Below, piece after piece: positions 43,138 through 51,926 of a stretch of DNA of 64,000 nt. The DNA comes from Planococcus liqunii (GTDB lineage Bacteria > Bacillota > Bacilli > Bacillales_A > Planococcaceae): the NCBI RefSeq assembly GCF_030413595.1, contig NZ_CP129238.1:2852001-2916000 (forward strand), given 5' to 3'. Both the position numbers and the translations under genes were made by a program. The first letter of the stretch is position 1, and each line of letters starts with the position of its first letter. The notes beneath the pieces were generated by a model. That model did not search any database. It saw only the letters and a list, made by a program, of their open reading frames with translations, and was not told the DNA's origin.

Positions 43138-43172
43138 TAAATAGTAAAGGCAACAGGTTAAGTATAGGTTAA
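43138..43172 (-). promoter_or_regulatory. Putative promoter with two direct repeats, second HPr-kinase-like gene
   Basis: Forward GGTTAA at 43156-43161 and 43167-43172 (11-base step) and TAAATA at 43138-43143 (minus-strand TATTTA) keep exactly the spacings seen at 32526-32560. Confidence 0.5.
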
Positions 43173-43253
43173 ATTAACTAATTATTTTTTGAATTCAATT
43201 TATCCAAAGAAAAAATTAACCATAAAAGTGTCAAGATTTTCAATGGCTTTTTC

Positions 43254-44471
43254 TTATTTCTTTTTTAAGAAGGTTTTGACTACACGTTCAGCAGCTTGGC
43301 CATCTTCTAATGAACAGAATTCTTTTTTAAAGCTATCTAGCTTTAAATCAGAAGTCATATTTAGGTGCCCCCGTTCATCAATGGCTTGAAACAACTCTGT
43401 TTCGGTCTGGACGATGAAGCCAGGAGCTTTTGATTCAATGTCAAAGTAAAATCCCCGAAGCTGATTGCGATATATCCCCAAGTCATACATAAAGAAAATA
43501 ATTGGCCTATTTAAAATGGCGAAGTCAAAAAACACAGAAGAATAATCTGTGATCAACAAATCCGAGATCAGATACAAATCTCGGATATCTGGATACTCTG
43601 ATACATTCAGTACCATCCCTTCATATCGTGAGAAATTAAAATTCTCTGCTACTAGGTAATGCATCCGCGACAGCAGCACCCATTTATCTCCGTACCGTTT
43701 TATCCATTCTTCTAAATCAAATTGAAAAGAAAACTTATATTTTCCTTTTTCATAAAATTCATTGTCTCGCCAAGTCGGGGCGTACAGCATAATTTTTTTA
43801 TCTGCTGGAATCCCCAATTCTTTTTTTACTTTTTGAATCTGGCTTGCGGAAGGATTGGCTAACACATCATTTCTTGGATAGCCTGATTCAATGATTTCTC
43901 CTTGATAACCGAATGCCTGTTTAAAGATTTTAGTTGAGTAAGGGTTAGGAGATACAAGATAGTCCCATTTCGCCGACTCCCGCAAGAAATTCTTTTGGTA
44001 ATTGTCTGTTTCTGTTCCAGGCATATGTACTTCTTCAATATCCAATCCAAGCTTTTTCAACGGTGTTCCATGCCAAGTCTGAACATATACAGTCCCTGCA
44101 GGTTTTGGCATCCATCCTGGCAGACGGACATTATTGACCCAATAAGCGGCTCGGGGAAACGTTAAAAACCAACGGAACGTAAACCGTTGGATATAAGGGA
44201 TTTGATTTTTTTCAAACAATTTTATAGCCCGTCGATCGATGCTCCATAGCAAATGATAATCCGGATAGTGCATTTTCATATATTCAAAAATGGCTCTTGG
44301 ATTATCGCTATACTGTCTTGCATGAAAACTCTCGAAGATAACCAACTTTTTCTTCCGTGGTAATAAACCGATCATCAAAAATATGATGTGAAACACTTTT
44401 TTAAAAAGTTTGCTTTTTTTTAGATTATTAATTTTTATCATTTTTCTGATGTAATGTTTTTTCACTTTCAT
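43254..44471 (-). CDS. CDP-glycerol glycerophosphotransferase family protein (TagB-like)
   Basis: A 405-residue enzyme of the TagB/TagF family, which transfers glycerol phosphate from CDP-glycerol. Shown by RQYSDNPRAIFEYM, YVQTWHGTPLKKLG (catalytic His), SGYPRNDVL, LYAPTWRDNEF and LLITDYSSVFFDFA. The length suits a single catalytic domain; whether it primes or polymerises cannot be told from sequence. GGAGGGAG precedes ATG 44471. It is divergent from tagD with 216 bases between the starts, which hold both promoters. Confidence 0.88.
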   Translation of the reverse strand: MKVKKHYIRKMIKINNLKKSKLFKKVFHIIFLMIGLLPRKKKLVIFESFHARQYSDNPRAIFEYMKMHYPDYHLLWSIDRRAIKLFEKNQIPYIQRFTFRWFLTFPRAAYWVNNVRLPGWMPKPAGTVYVQTWHGTPLKKLGLDIEEVHMPGTETDNYQKNFLRESAKWDYLVSPNPYSTKIFKQAFGYQGEIIESGYPRNDVLANPSASQIQKVKKELGIPADKKIMLYAPTWRDNEFYEKGKYKFSFQFDLEEWIKRYGDKWVLLSRMHYLVAENFNFSRYEGMVLNVSEYPDIRDLYLISDLLITDYSSVFFDFAILNRPIIFFMYDLGIYRNQLRGFYFDIESKAPGFIVQTETELFQAIDERGHLNMTSDLKLDSFKKEFCSLEDGQAAERVVKTFLKKK

Positions 44472-44687
44472 TAATCTCCCTCCGAATCTTTTAAGAAATG
44501 GATGATGGCTGGTTGTGAAAAGTTTTTATTGTTATACCTATATTTATTACGACTTTTAGCTTATAATCTAAATATTCGAAATACTTATTGTTAATATACC
44601 ACCTTTATCCACTATTACGGAATGCCTATAAAATTAATTTAAGAACGCTGACACTTAAAATAATATAATCGAAAGTGAGTGTTTTCG

Positions 44688-45080
44688 ATGAAAAAAGTGA
44701 TTACCTACGGAACATTCGATTTAATGCATCACGGGCATATTAATATTTTGAAGAGGGCTAAAGCGCTTGGGGATTATTTAGTAGTGGGCCTTTCAACCGA
44801 TGAATTTAATGCAATTAAAGGAAAAGCAGCTTATCATTCTTACCAAGACAGAAAATTAGTACTGGAAGCGATCAAATACGTAGATGAGGTGATTCCAGAA
44901 CAAGAGTGGGGACAAAAAGTAGAAGACATCCAATCACATGATATAGATATTTTTGTGATGGGATCCGATTGGGAAGGGAAATTTAATGAACTAAGTGCAT
45001 ATTGTGATGTAATCTACTTGCCGCGCACTGAAGGAATCTCGACTACAAAAATAAAAACAGATTTACTTAATAAACAATGA
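44688..45080 (+). CDS. tagD: Glycerol-3-phosphate cytidylyltransferase
   Basis: A 130-residue nucleotidyltransferase that makes CDP-glycerol from CTP and glycerol-3-phosphate. The nucleotide-binding start KKVITYGTFDLMHHGHINIL (HxGH), the helix RAKALGDYLVVGLSTDEFN and the terminal RTEGISTTKIK are those of TagD. ATG 44688 gives the canonical N-terminus; GTG 44679 is also in frame, and the ribosome site is weak (GTGAG). It overlaps the next gene by four bases (ATGA), indicating translational coupling to a glycerophosphotransferase. It links the glp genes at the other end of the window to polymer synthesis. Confidence 0.95.
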   Translation: MKKVITYGTFDLMHHGHINILKRAKALGDYLVVGLSTDEFNAIKGKAAYHSYQDRKLVLEAIKYVDEVIPEQEWGQKVEDIQSHDIDIFVMGSDWEGKFNELSAYCDVIYLPRTEGISTTKIKTDLLNKQ

Positions 45081-46255
45081 TAAAAGAATTGATAATTTCG
45101 ATTTACCTTTTCCTATTTAAAATTCTTTTTGTCCTAATGAGCGTATTTCCAGTGAAAAACAAAACGGTCTTTTTGTCGTCTTTTGGGGACAACGCTTTTT
45201 TTTTAGCCAAAGAACTTATTCCATATCAGCCTCCTTTAGTGATTTTTCTCAACCAGAAGCGCTGTAAACTGGACTTTTCAACAATCAATTTAAAACAAAA
45301 GAATATTTTTCAGTTTGAATCTTTCAAACTCAAAGATACTTTTTTATCGGTGTACCATTTAGCCACTGCAAAATATGTATTTATCGATAATTATGTAGGG
45401 GTTCTATCGGTCATTCATTTTCGGAAAAATGTTAAATGCATTCAATTATGGCATGCTGCCGGTGCTGTTAAGAAATTCGGATGGAGTGATTCTGAAACCA
45501 GTAAACGAAGCAATCGAGCCAAGTCTCGTTTCCAGAAAGTGTATAACTGCTTCCACTACATCCCTGTTGGTTCTCAACAGATGGCAGATATCTTTTCTGA
45601 ATCGTTTCATCTCGGTCCCAAACGCTTTCTCTATACGGGCATCCCCCAAACCGACTTTTACTATGATGCCGCAGCTACAGCTCAAAGCTTAACTCTTCTA
45701 GAGCAGAAATACCCAGCAATAAAAGGAAGGAAAGTTATATTATATGCCCCTACTTTCCGTAAGGACATGTTAAATAGAATGACATTGCATCTGAAAGTCG
45801 AAGAAGTATTGAATAAGTTGGGAGAAGAGTTTGTGCTGCTCATTCGTTCACATCCTGCAGTACATGAAATCGAACAGTTGCCTGACAACCCGAGAGTCAT
45901 TATGGTTAGTGATTATCCTTGTATTCATGAATTGTTAATCGCTAGTGATTTCTTGATAACAGACTACTCATCAATTCCAGTCGAGTATTCACTATTGCGA
46001 AAAAAAATGATTTTCTTTGCTTATGATTTGGATTCTTATAGTCAAAACCATGGTTTATGGACAAAGAACCCTTCTAGCTTTCCAGGTCCAGTTGTCAAAA
46101 CTACCGCTGAAGTCATAGAGCATATTTTAGATCCTCATATTGATTATGCGGCAATCGACCAGTTTAGCCGTCGATGGAACACATATTCACAAGGGAAATC
46201 CACTAGTCAATTGATTCAGGCGATCTACGATGAGAAGGATTTAACTTATAAATAA
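45077..46255 (+). CDS. tagB: CDP-glycerol glycerophosphotransferase family protein (TagB-like, second)
   Basis: A 392-residue TagB/TagF-family enzyme: YVFIDNYVGVL, IQLWHAAGAVKKFG (catalytic His in the TagB-like form, not the HGTP form), TGIPQTDFYYD, LYAPTFRKDML and LITDYSSIPVEYSLL. WHAxG is characteristic of the TagB primases that add the first glycerol phosphate to the linkage disaccharide, so this copy is the best tagB candidate. It is coupled to tagD through an ATGA overlap. Convergent with the following GT2 gene; no clear terminator in the 78 bases between. Confidence 0.83.
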   Translation: MIKELIISIYLFLFKILFVLMSVFPVKNKTVFLSSFGDNAFFLAKELIPYQPPLVIFLNQKRCKLDFSTINLKQKNIFQFESFKLKDTFLSVYHLATAKYVFIDNYVGVLSVIHFRKNVKCIQLWHAAGAVKKFGWSDSETSKRSNRAKSRFQKVYNCFHYIPVGSQQMADIFSESFHLGPKRFLYTGIPQTDFYYDAAATAQSLTLLEQKYPAIKGRKVILYAPTFRKDMLNRMTLHLKVEEVLNKLGEEFVLLIRSHPAVHEIEQLPDNPRVIMVSDYPCIHELLIASDFLITDYSSIPVEYSLLRKKMIFFAYDLDSYSQNHGLWTKNPSSFPGPVVKTTAEVIEHILDPHIDYAAIDQFSRRWNTYSQGKSTSQLIQAIYDEKDLTYK

Positions 46256-46333
46256 AAAACAAGTCCATTTGTGGTTGATACTTATCTTACAGCGATGGCA
46301 TTATTTTACCTTGTCTTATTTTATTGGGCCACT

Positions 46334-47908
46334 TTAATTAGCTTTTCCTTTTTGCACGGCTTTTTTCAAGAGTGGCCTTACTTTCTCTTTAATGACATGC
46401 ATTAAATGTAGTTTTTGGCAAACCAGACTTAAGTTTCCGTACTGTGTACGGTAAAGAGAAAAAGTAAAATTGTTTTTTTTAGCCTCTTTCTTCTCACTCA
46501 CAGTCTGAGACAATACTCGGACTCTTGCGGATTCCATCTGCGGATAAGCAGGCAACCGATAATAAAAGTCATACACTGCTTCTTGTTCGTTCTCGATTAT
46601 CGTCTCTGTATCAAGAAAGCCAATAAAATAAAGTGCTTCATATGGATACCAATGAGCGGGAGCCAGCTGTCTTAATTGAAGAGGGGCTAGCACCTTTTCA
46701 TGTCGAGTTGTTCTGTTTAGGAGATAAAATTCACCTTCCGTAAGATAAGAAGCTTTTGGAACCTTTAATTGTCCTTCGACACGCCAGTATTGATTATGTT
46801 TTTCTATTTTCTGTACAACCATTGTTGGTTTAAAATAAGTTGTCACATCGTAGTCTTTATGCATACTTTTTAACACAAATAGATTTTGTTTTTGCGACAC
46901 TACTGCTTTCTTTTCAGCATTCATCAGCAGTTCAGACAAGCGAAATAAATCTTCTGTATTTTTTTCCATCAATAACCAATACATGGTACGCTCTTTATTC
47001 GGCAGTTTATCAGCAATTGCTGCAGGAATCTTTTTTAAAAAATCGAAAATCAACATTAGCCACCTGTTCTTTTCTTCGGGAAGAACTAACGAAAACTTGA
47101 CGACGTGGAGACGCATAACATCCAGCAAACTTTTCAAATCATGCTCCTCGACAATCCGCTTCTGAATTTGTCGCTCCACTAACCACTGGCGGTTTTCAAA
47201 CAGCGCCTCTAGCCGGTGGCGCGTGTTATCTAGCCTCATTTGTTGTTGAGTAATGGATGGCTTCTCAATATCTTCCCGGACCCGCCAATGATACACCACT
47301 GTATTAACTAGTTGAATCTTACGAGCCAAAACGGCAGCTTTCATTGTCATCGCGAGATCCTCATAATACTTCCCTTCTTTAAAATTCAAATTATGCTCTA
47401 GTAAAAAACTCTTCTTCCATAACTTATTGCATGCAATTGAGTCCTGCATTAATTCTGGAGTTTCTTCAAGTGTCGTCTGTCCAGCTTTATTATAAAGATT
47501 AAACTCCAAATGCCGCACAGGGATGTACATGCGATCGTTAGTAAATCGAACGACTTTACCAACAGCGTAGTCCACATCTTTGTGTTTTACTGCAGCTATG
47601 AGAGATTGAATGGCGTTTTTAGGAAGGATATCATCTGCATCCAAAAAGAAGATATACTTACCGGTACTTAAATCAATGCCTTTATTCCGGGTAAAACCAA
47701 GCCCTTGGTTTTCTTGCTCATGCAGCCGAATACGGGGATCAGTAGCAGCTATATTGGCTATTACGTTGCCGCTCTCATCACTCGACCCGTCATTAATAAT
47801 GATAATTTCAAGGTGCCGGTAAGTCTGTCCACTAACGGATAATAGACATTCTTCCAAATAAGGCAAAGCATTATAAACAGGAATAACGACGGATACCACT
47901 TCGTGCAT
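46334..47908 (-). CDS. GT2 family glycosyltransferase
   Basis: A 524-residue enzyme. The GT-A domain occupies the first ~230 residues: VVSVVIPVYNALPYLEECL, IIINDGSSDES, GFTRNKGIDLSTGKYIFFLDADD (the DxD metal site) and YEDLAMTMKA. The remaining ~290 residues are an unassigned domain like that following GT2 in teichoic acid glycosyltransferases. It resembles the N-terminal half of the protein encoded just upstream (48055-50733). ATG 47908 has AGGAG eight bases upstream; the frame runs three codons further. It may glycosylate the teichoic acid or add a backbone sugar. Confidence 0.85.
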   Translation of the reverse strand: MHEVVSVVIPVYNALPYLEECLLSVSGQTYRHLEIIIINDGSSDESGNVIANIAATDPRIRLHEQENQGLGFTRNKGIDLSTGKYIFFLDADDILPKNAIQSLIAAVKHKDVDYAVGKVVRFTNDRMYIPVRHLEFNLYNKAGQTTLEETPELMQDSIACNKLWKKSFLLEHNLNFKEGKYYEDLAMTMKAAVLARKIQLVNTVVYHWRVREDIEKPSITQQQMRLDNTRHRLEALFENRQWLVERQIQKRIVEEHDLKSLLDVMRLHVVKFSLVLPEEKNRWLMLIFDFLKKIPAAIADKLPNKERTMYWLLMEKNTEDLFRLSELLMNAEKKAVVSQKQNLFVLKSMHKDYDVTTYFKPTMVVQKIEKHNQYWRVEGQLKVPKASYLTEGEFYLLNRTTRHEKVLAPLQLRQLAPAHWYPYEALYFIGFLDTETIIENEQEAVYDFYYRLPAYPQMESARVRVLSQTVSEKKEAKKNNFTFSLYRTQYGNLSLVCQKLHLMHVIKEKVRPLLKKAVQKGKAN

Positions 47909-48020
47909 GATTTTCACTCCTTATCCTATTCAGCTTACTAAGTTCGGGGATGATTTTACTTTCTTTTAGGCAACTTATTTGCAACTGGCTTATAGCATAT
48001 TTTGAAGAAACTGAAATTGA

Positions 48021-48054
48021 TAAAAAAGAGTTGTTGAGACAACAACTCTTTTTG
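48021..48054 (-). terminator. Terminator of the galE-tagGH operon
   Basis: AAAAAGAGTTGTTG and CAACAACTCTTTTT pair perfectly around a three-base loop. Confidence 0.9.
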
Positions 48055-50733
48055 TCACTTCTTCTTGAATACTCGTTCAATTACTTTCGCTGAAGCGTTT
48101 CCATCCTCTAGGCTTGAAAACTCCAAAGAAAATCGCTTTAAGTCATCAAGAAAGTAATTCATTTCGTCGGGATGATTTAAGAAGTGAAGCACTTCGTCAA
48201 TCGTCCGGCATACGGGCCCTGGTGCCAGTTCAGTAAAGTTGAAATACATTCCCCGCCTTGTAATATACTCTTCCAAATCATAGCAATAAAGGACAATAGG
48301 ACGCATTAAAATGGCAAAGTCGAACATAGCGGATGAATAATCGGTAACCATTACATCTGCCAAAAGATACAGCTCTTGAATATCTTGATAAGTCGAGGCA
48401 TTAATTACATTCGCCGGAAGCTCTATTTGGGAGATTTTTTCAGCCAATAAATAATGAAGACGAAGCAGTATAACCGTTTCACGATCAATTTCACTACTCA
48501 TCTTTTGCACATCATCGAGTACTTTTCGGAAAGAATTCGTATCCCAGTCCCGGAAAGTCGGCGCAAAAAGAACAATCTTCTTCTCGCTACTTAAACCAAA
48601 ATGGTGCTGGACTTTACGCGTTATAAGTTCAGGCTGCCGTACTAATACATCATTTCTTGGATAACCCGTTTCAAGGATTTCTCCCCCGTAGCGGAATCCT
48701 CTCTTTAAGATTTCAGACGTATAACGATTTGGTGAAATCAAGTAATCCCAAGCTTCTGTCTGGACTTTCAATTTCGTTAGCTCATTTTTTGATGGAAGCT
48801 TCTTTTGGTCGTAGCCCATTTTTTTTAACGGTGTGCCATGCCATGTCTGAACATAGATTTGCTTTTCTTTTTTCTTTGCTAAATGAGCAATTCCTTGATT
48901 ATCAATCCAGTACTTAGCGCGATTCAAGTAGTATAAATGCTTCAAGCTATTTTTTTTCACTTTTACTGCATCACCTGGTAATTCTAATTGATCAGGTTTT
49001 TGAAACACCCAAATATATTTAAATTTATAACCTGACTCGATCATTTGCTCATAGATGTATTTCGGGCTGTCACTATACTGTTTGCCCATATGGCTTTCAA
49101 ATAAGACCCAATTTGATTTTAATGGGAACTTGGGAATGAGCCGCTCCAATGCTTTTCGCATGGGAGATGGCGATGGGGAAAATCCTGCTTTCTGTTGATT
49201 CTTCGCTAACTTTCTCTTCTCTACTTTCCATAGTAGTTGATTGAATAATTTCTCTGGCGCCACTCGAATAGCCAATGAATTTTTCTCATTTATAAAAATA
49301 CTTTTTGATAAGTTATTTTCTATAAGTTCGATATTAGGCAGTTCGCTTATATTCGAATTTTTAACAAGTATACGGTGAAGATTTCCCATATGTTTTACAT
49401 ACAGCGATAAGTAATAATTTCCAGCTGTCATATTTTGAACGCTAAAAACGACTTTGCCATCGGCTTCCGCTACAGCAGTCAACGCTTTTCCAGTCTGCCG
49501 GTTTCGAAGCACCCAATAAGAACTGTATTCACTTTCAGAGATAGAATTTACGTATAGGAGACCTTGAAACGAAAACGATTCCAGACTCAACTCGAGATCT
49601 GTTATCTCATAGTCAATTTTCGGTTTTTCTGTATATAAAAACTTCTCATGATTTTTAGCAGGAACTGTAGGCAGAAAATAATATTGAGTTCCGATGCTGC
49701 ATACACGGTTCTTTTGTGTCGGTAACCCGTTGATATAGTTTACATAGTCCTCAAATGCCTCTACATCCCCAAGATACATCAGATAAGACATAATTCGGTC
49801 TTGCTCAGAAAGGCCGATAAATGCATATTCATCCATCACTTCGTGCATATATTGATGAATCAGCTGATGGAAACGTGCTTTATAGTCTTCGTCATATTGC
49901 AGGTAATCGTTTGTATATAATTTTAAGTCATGTCGCAAAAATTTATTGTTTTTTTCTTTTTGGTAGAGAACTGCACCATTTTCCCTTAAAGATTGATCAA
50001 AGTACCGATGGGCAATGATTCGGTTCTCGAAATTTTCAAACTCATGTCGACGATTTGTAATCGATTTAGCTTCTGCATTTTCTACTACTCGCCAATAATA
50101 AATCGGCTCTGGAATGACACTGATTGTTTCAGCCAAAAAATAAGCCTTTCCTGTAAATACCACATCTTCATAATGAATACCTTCTGGGAAGCGAAGGCCA
50201 TGGTAATCTAAGAACGAACGTTTGTAAATCTTGTTAACCGATAGACTGTCAAAAAGCATATAAGTAAATTCACGGACATTAAAATTAAGGCGTTCTTTTG
50301 AATAGATTTGCTTGTGGTACCAAATCTCGTAATTATTCGTACGAATCACTTGTCCTGCGACAAAGTCTGAACCGGTTCGATCCATCGCTTCGACCATTTT
50401 TTCACATGCATCAATGGTATACCAATCATCCCCATCTAAAAACATAATGTATTCACCCCATGCATGTGCTATGCCTGTATTGCGTGGTGTGCTGCAACCT
50501 CCACTATTTTTTGTTAGATGGATCGCCCTAAAGTTCGTTTTACCAGCAACAAAACGATCAATGAGTGCCCCTGTTTGATCAGATGAAAAATCATTGACGA
50601 CTACCACTTCAAAATCAGTAAACGTTTGTTCATAAAGCGATTCTAGTGCTTCTTCGATATACAACTCGTTATTGAAAGCAATAACAACTACTGAGAGCTT
50701 CGGGCCTCGCTGCATTTGAAAATCATCAACCAT
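48055..50733 (-). CDS. Fusion of GT2 glycosyltransferase and TagF-like glycerophosphotransferase
   Basis: An 892-residue two-enzyme protein. Residues ~10-240 are a GT2 domain (LSVVVIAFNNELYIEEAL, VVVNDFSSDQTG, EYIMFLDGDDW, HYEDVVFTGKAY). Residues ~240-530 are an unassigned linker domain. Residues ~545-892 are a CDP-glycerol glycerophosphotransferase (ESHMGKQYSDSPKYIYEQM, VQTWHGTPLKKMG, ETGYPRNDVL, VMVTDYSSAMFDFA). Such a protein could build a polymer of alternating sugar and glycerol phosphate. ATG 50733 follows GGGAGGG and overlaps the GT4 stop by eight bases. Last gene of the galE-tagGH operon. Confidence 0.9.
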   Translation of the reverse strand: MVDDFQMQRGPKLSVVVIAFNNELYIEEALESLYEQTFTDFEVVVVNDFSSDQTGALIDRFVAGKTNFRAIHLTKNSGGCSTPRNTGIAHAWGEYIMFLDGDDWYTIDACEKMVEAMDRTGSDFVAGQVIRTNNYEIWYHKQIYSKERLNFNVREFTYMLFDSLSVNKIYKRSFLDYHGLRFPEGIHYEDVVFTGKAYFLAETISVIPEPIYYWRVVENAEAKSITNRRHEFENFENRIIAHRYFDQSLRENGAVLYQKEKNNKFLRHDLKLYTNDYLQYDEDYKARFHQLIHQYMHEVMDEYAFIGLSEQDRIMSYLMYLGDVEAFEDYVNYINGLPTQKNRVCSIGTQYYFLPTVPAKNHEKFLYTEKPKIDYEITDLELSLESFSFQGLLYVNSISESEYSSYWVLRNRQTGKALTAVAEADGKVVFSVQNMTAGNYYLSLYVKHMGNLHRILVKNSNISELPNIELIENNLSKSIFINEKNSLAIRVAPEKLFNQLLWKVEKRKLAKNQQKAGFSPSPSPMRKALERLIPKFPLKSNWVLFESHMGKQYSDSPKYIYEQMIESGYKFKYIWVFQKPDQLELPGDAVKVKKNSLKHLYYLNRAKYWIDNQGIAHLAKKKEKQIYVQTWHGTPLKKMGYDQKKLPSKNELTKLKVQTEAWDYLISPNRYTSEILKRGFRYGGEILETGYPRNDVLVRQPELITRKVQHHFGLSSEKKIVLFAPTFRDWDTNSFRKVLDDVQKMSSEIDRETVILLRLHYLLAEKISQIELPANVINASTYQDIQELYLLADVMVTDYSSAMFDFAILMRPIVLYCYDLEEYITRRGMYFNFTELAPGPVCRTIDEVLHFLNHPDEMNYFLDDLKRFSLEFSSLEDGNASAKVIERVFKKK

Positions 50734-51895
50734 ACCGCTTCCCTCCCAGTTCTTCAAAGAGTTGATACCATTTTTTTTTGATGACTTGACGGTCGAATTT
50801 CAAACTGTTGTCGTAAGCCTCTTTGCTGAAACTATAAAACAATTCAGGATTTTGTGCCACTCGTTTGATATGGCGTGCCAACAAGTGAATATCGTCTACT
50901 GGTATGATGAGCCCATTCCGATATTCATCGATTATTTCCCGAATACCAGGAGCACAATCTGTAGATATACAAGGCAAACCACAGGATTGTGCTTCAATCA
51001 AAGACATAGGCAATCCTTCTGCTTTGGAAGGTAACACAAAGAAACTGCCACCTTCAATCGCTGTTTGGATGTCTTCAGTTTGACCTTCTAGAAAAATACG
51101 CTTATCCAAGCCGAAAATTTGAATTAGATTTCGAAGTGACTTTTCTGCAGGCCCATCACCGTATATATGGAGGGTCCAATTTGGCAACTCCGACGCTACT
51201 TTAGCAAACGCTTCAATCAAAACATCAAAGCCTTTGTCTTCAATCAAGCGGCCTGAAGAAATAATCCGTTTGTTTTTGTACAAATCTTTTGGAGAATTAG
51301 CACGGCGAAAAGGAGAAGGATTATACATTATTCCAATATTAGTAAACCCTATTTCTTGAAAATGTTCTGCATCTTTTTGTGTGAGCAAGAGAAACTTAGA
51401 AACCTGGCGGTAGTAAGTTAATATACGCTTATAACGTTTAGAAGCCCTTGCAGCAACTACACTTTCATGGCTTTGCCCTATAATTTTGATGTTTTGTTTA
51501 TAGAAGAGCGGTCGCATCCACTGCATGCCATAGACTTGAATTGCAATGACATATACTTCCTCATCACCGTATCCCTCAAAGAACCGTTCCACTTCTTTTC
51601 GCTTCTTTTTCAGCATATAACGGCGTTTCAATTCTTTTGCCACTTTTACAAACTTTAAATTCTTTAAGTTTGATGAAATCTCAATCGCTTGAGGTGCACG
51701 ATAGTTTGTGTGCAGCACGATTACCGGAACTTCTTCCTTAAAATAACTAGGTACATTCTTTTGTTCGTTAACACTAAGGATGGATACACGGTGCCCATCC
51801 GCCATAAAATCCTCAGTCAAAATAGACGCGACTCGCTGTGCACCGCCATGGTTATTGTATTCATTTAATAAGAAGACAATATTCTTATTTCCCAT
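50726..51895 (-). CDS. GT4 family glycosyltransferase
   Basis: A 389-residue GT-B enzyme: VFLLNEYNNHGGAQRVASIL at the start (the Gly-Gly-Ala-x-Arg donor loop), SSGRLIEDKGFDVLIEAF, LHIYGDGPAEKSLR and VLPSKAEGLPMSLIEAQSCG (E-x7-E). It is not closely related to the two GT4 paralogues of the other operon. ATG 51895 has AAGGAGTAA upstream. Within the operon it follows tagH by 31 bases and overlaps the fusion gene, so it likely adds a sugar to the polymer exported by TagGH. Confidence 0.9.
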   Translation of the reverse strand: MGNKNIVFLLNEYNNHGGAQRVASILTEDFMADGHRVSILSVNEQKNVPSYFKEEVPVIVLHTNYRAPQAIEISSNLKNLKFVKVAKELKRRYMLKKKRKEVERFFEGYGDEEVYVIAIQVYGMQWMRPLFYKQNIKIIGQSHESVVAARASKRYKRILTYYRQVSKFLLLTQKDAEHFQEIGFTNIGIMYNPSPFRRANSPKDLYKNKRIISSGRLIEDKGFDVLIEAFAKVASELPNWTLHIYGDGPAEKSLRNLIQIFGLDKRIFLEGQTEDIQTAIEGGSFFVLPSKAEGLPMSLIEAQSCGLPCISTDCAPGIREIIDEYRNGLIIPVDDIHLLARHIKRVAQNPELFYSFSKEAYDNSLKFDRQVIKKKWYQLFEELGGKRYG

Positions 51896-51926
51896 GAGAT
51901 TACTCCTTCAAAACTTAGTTTAGGCT

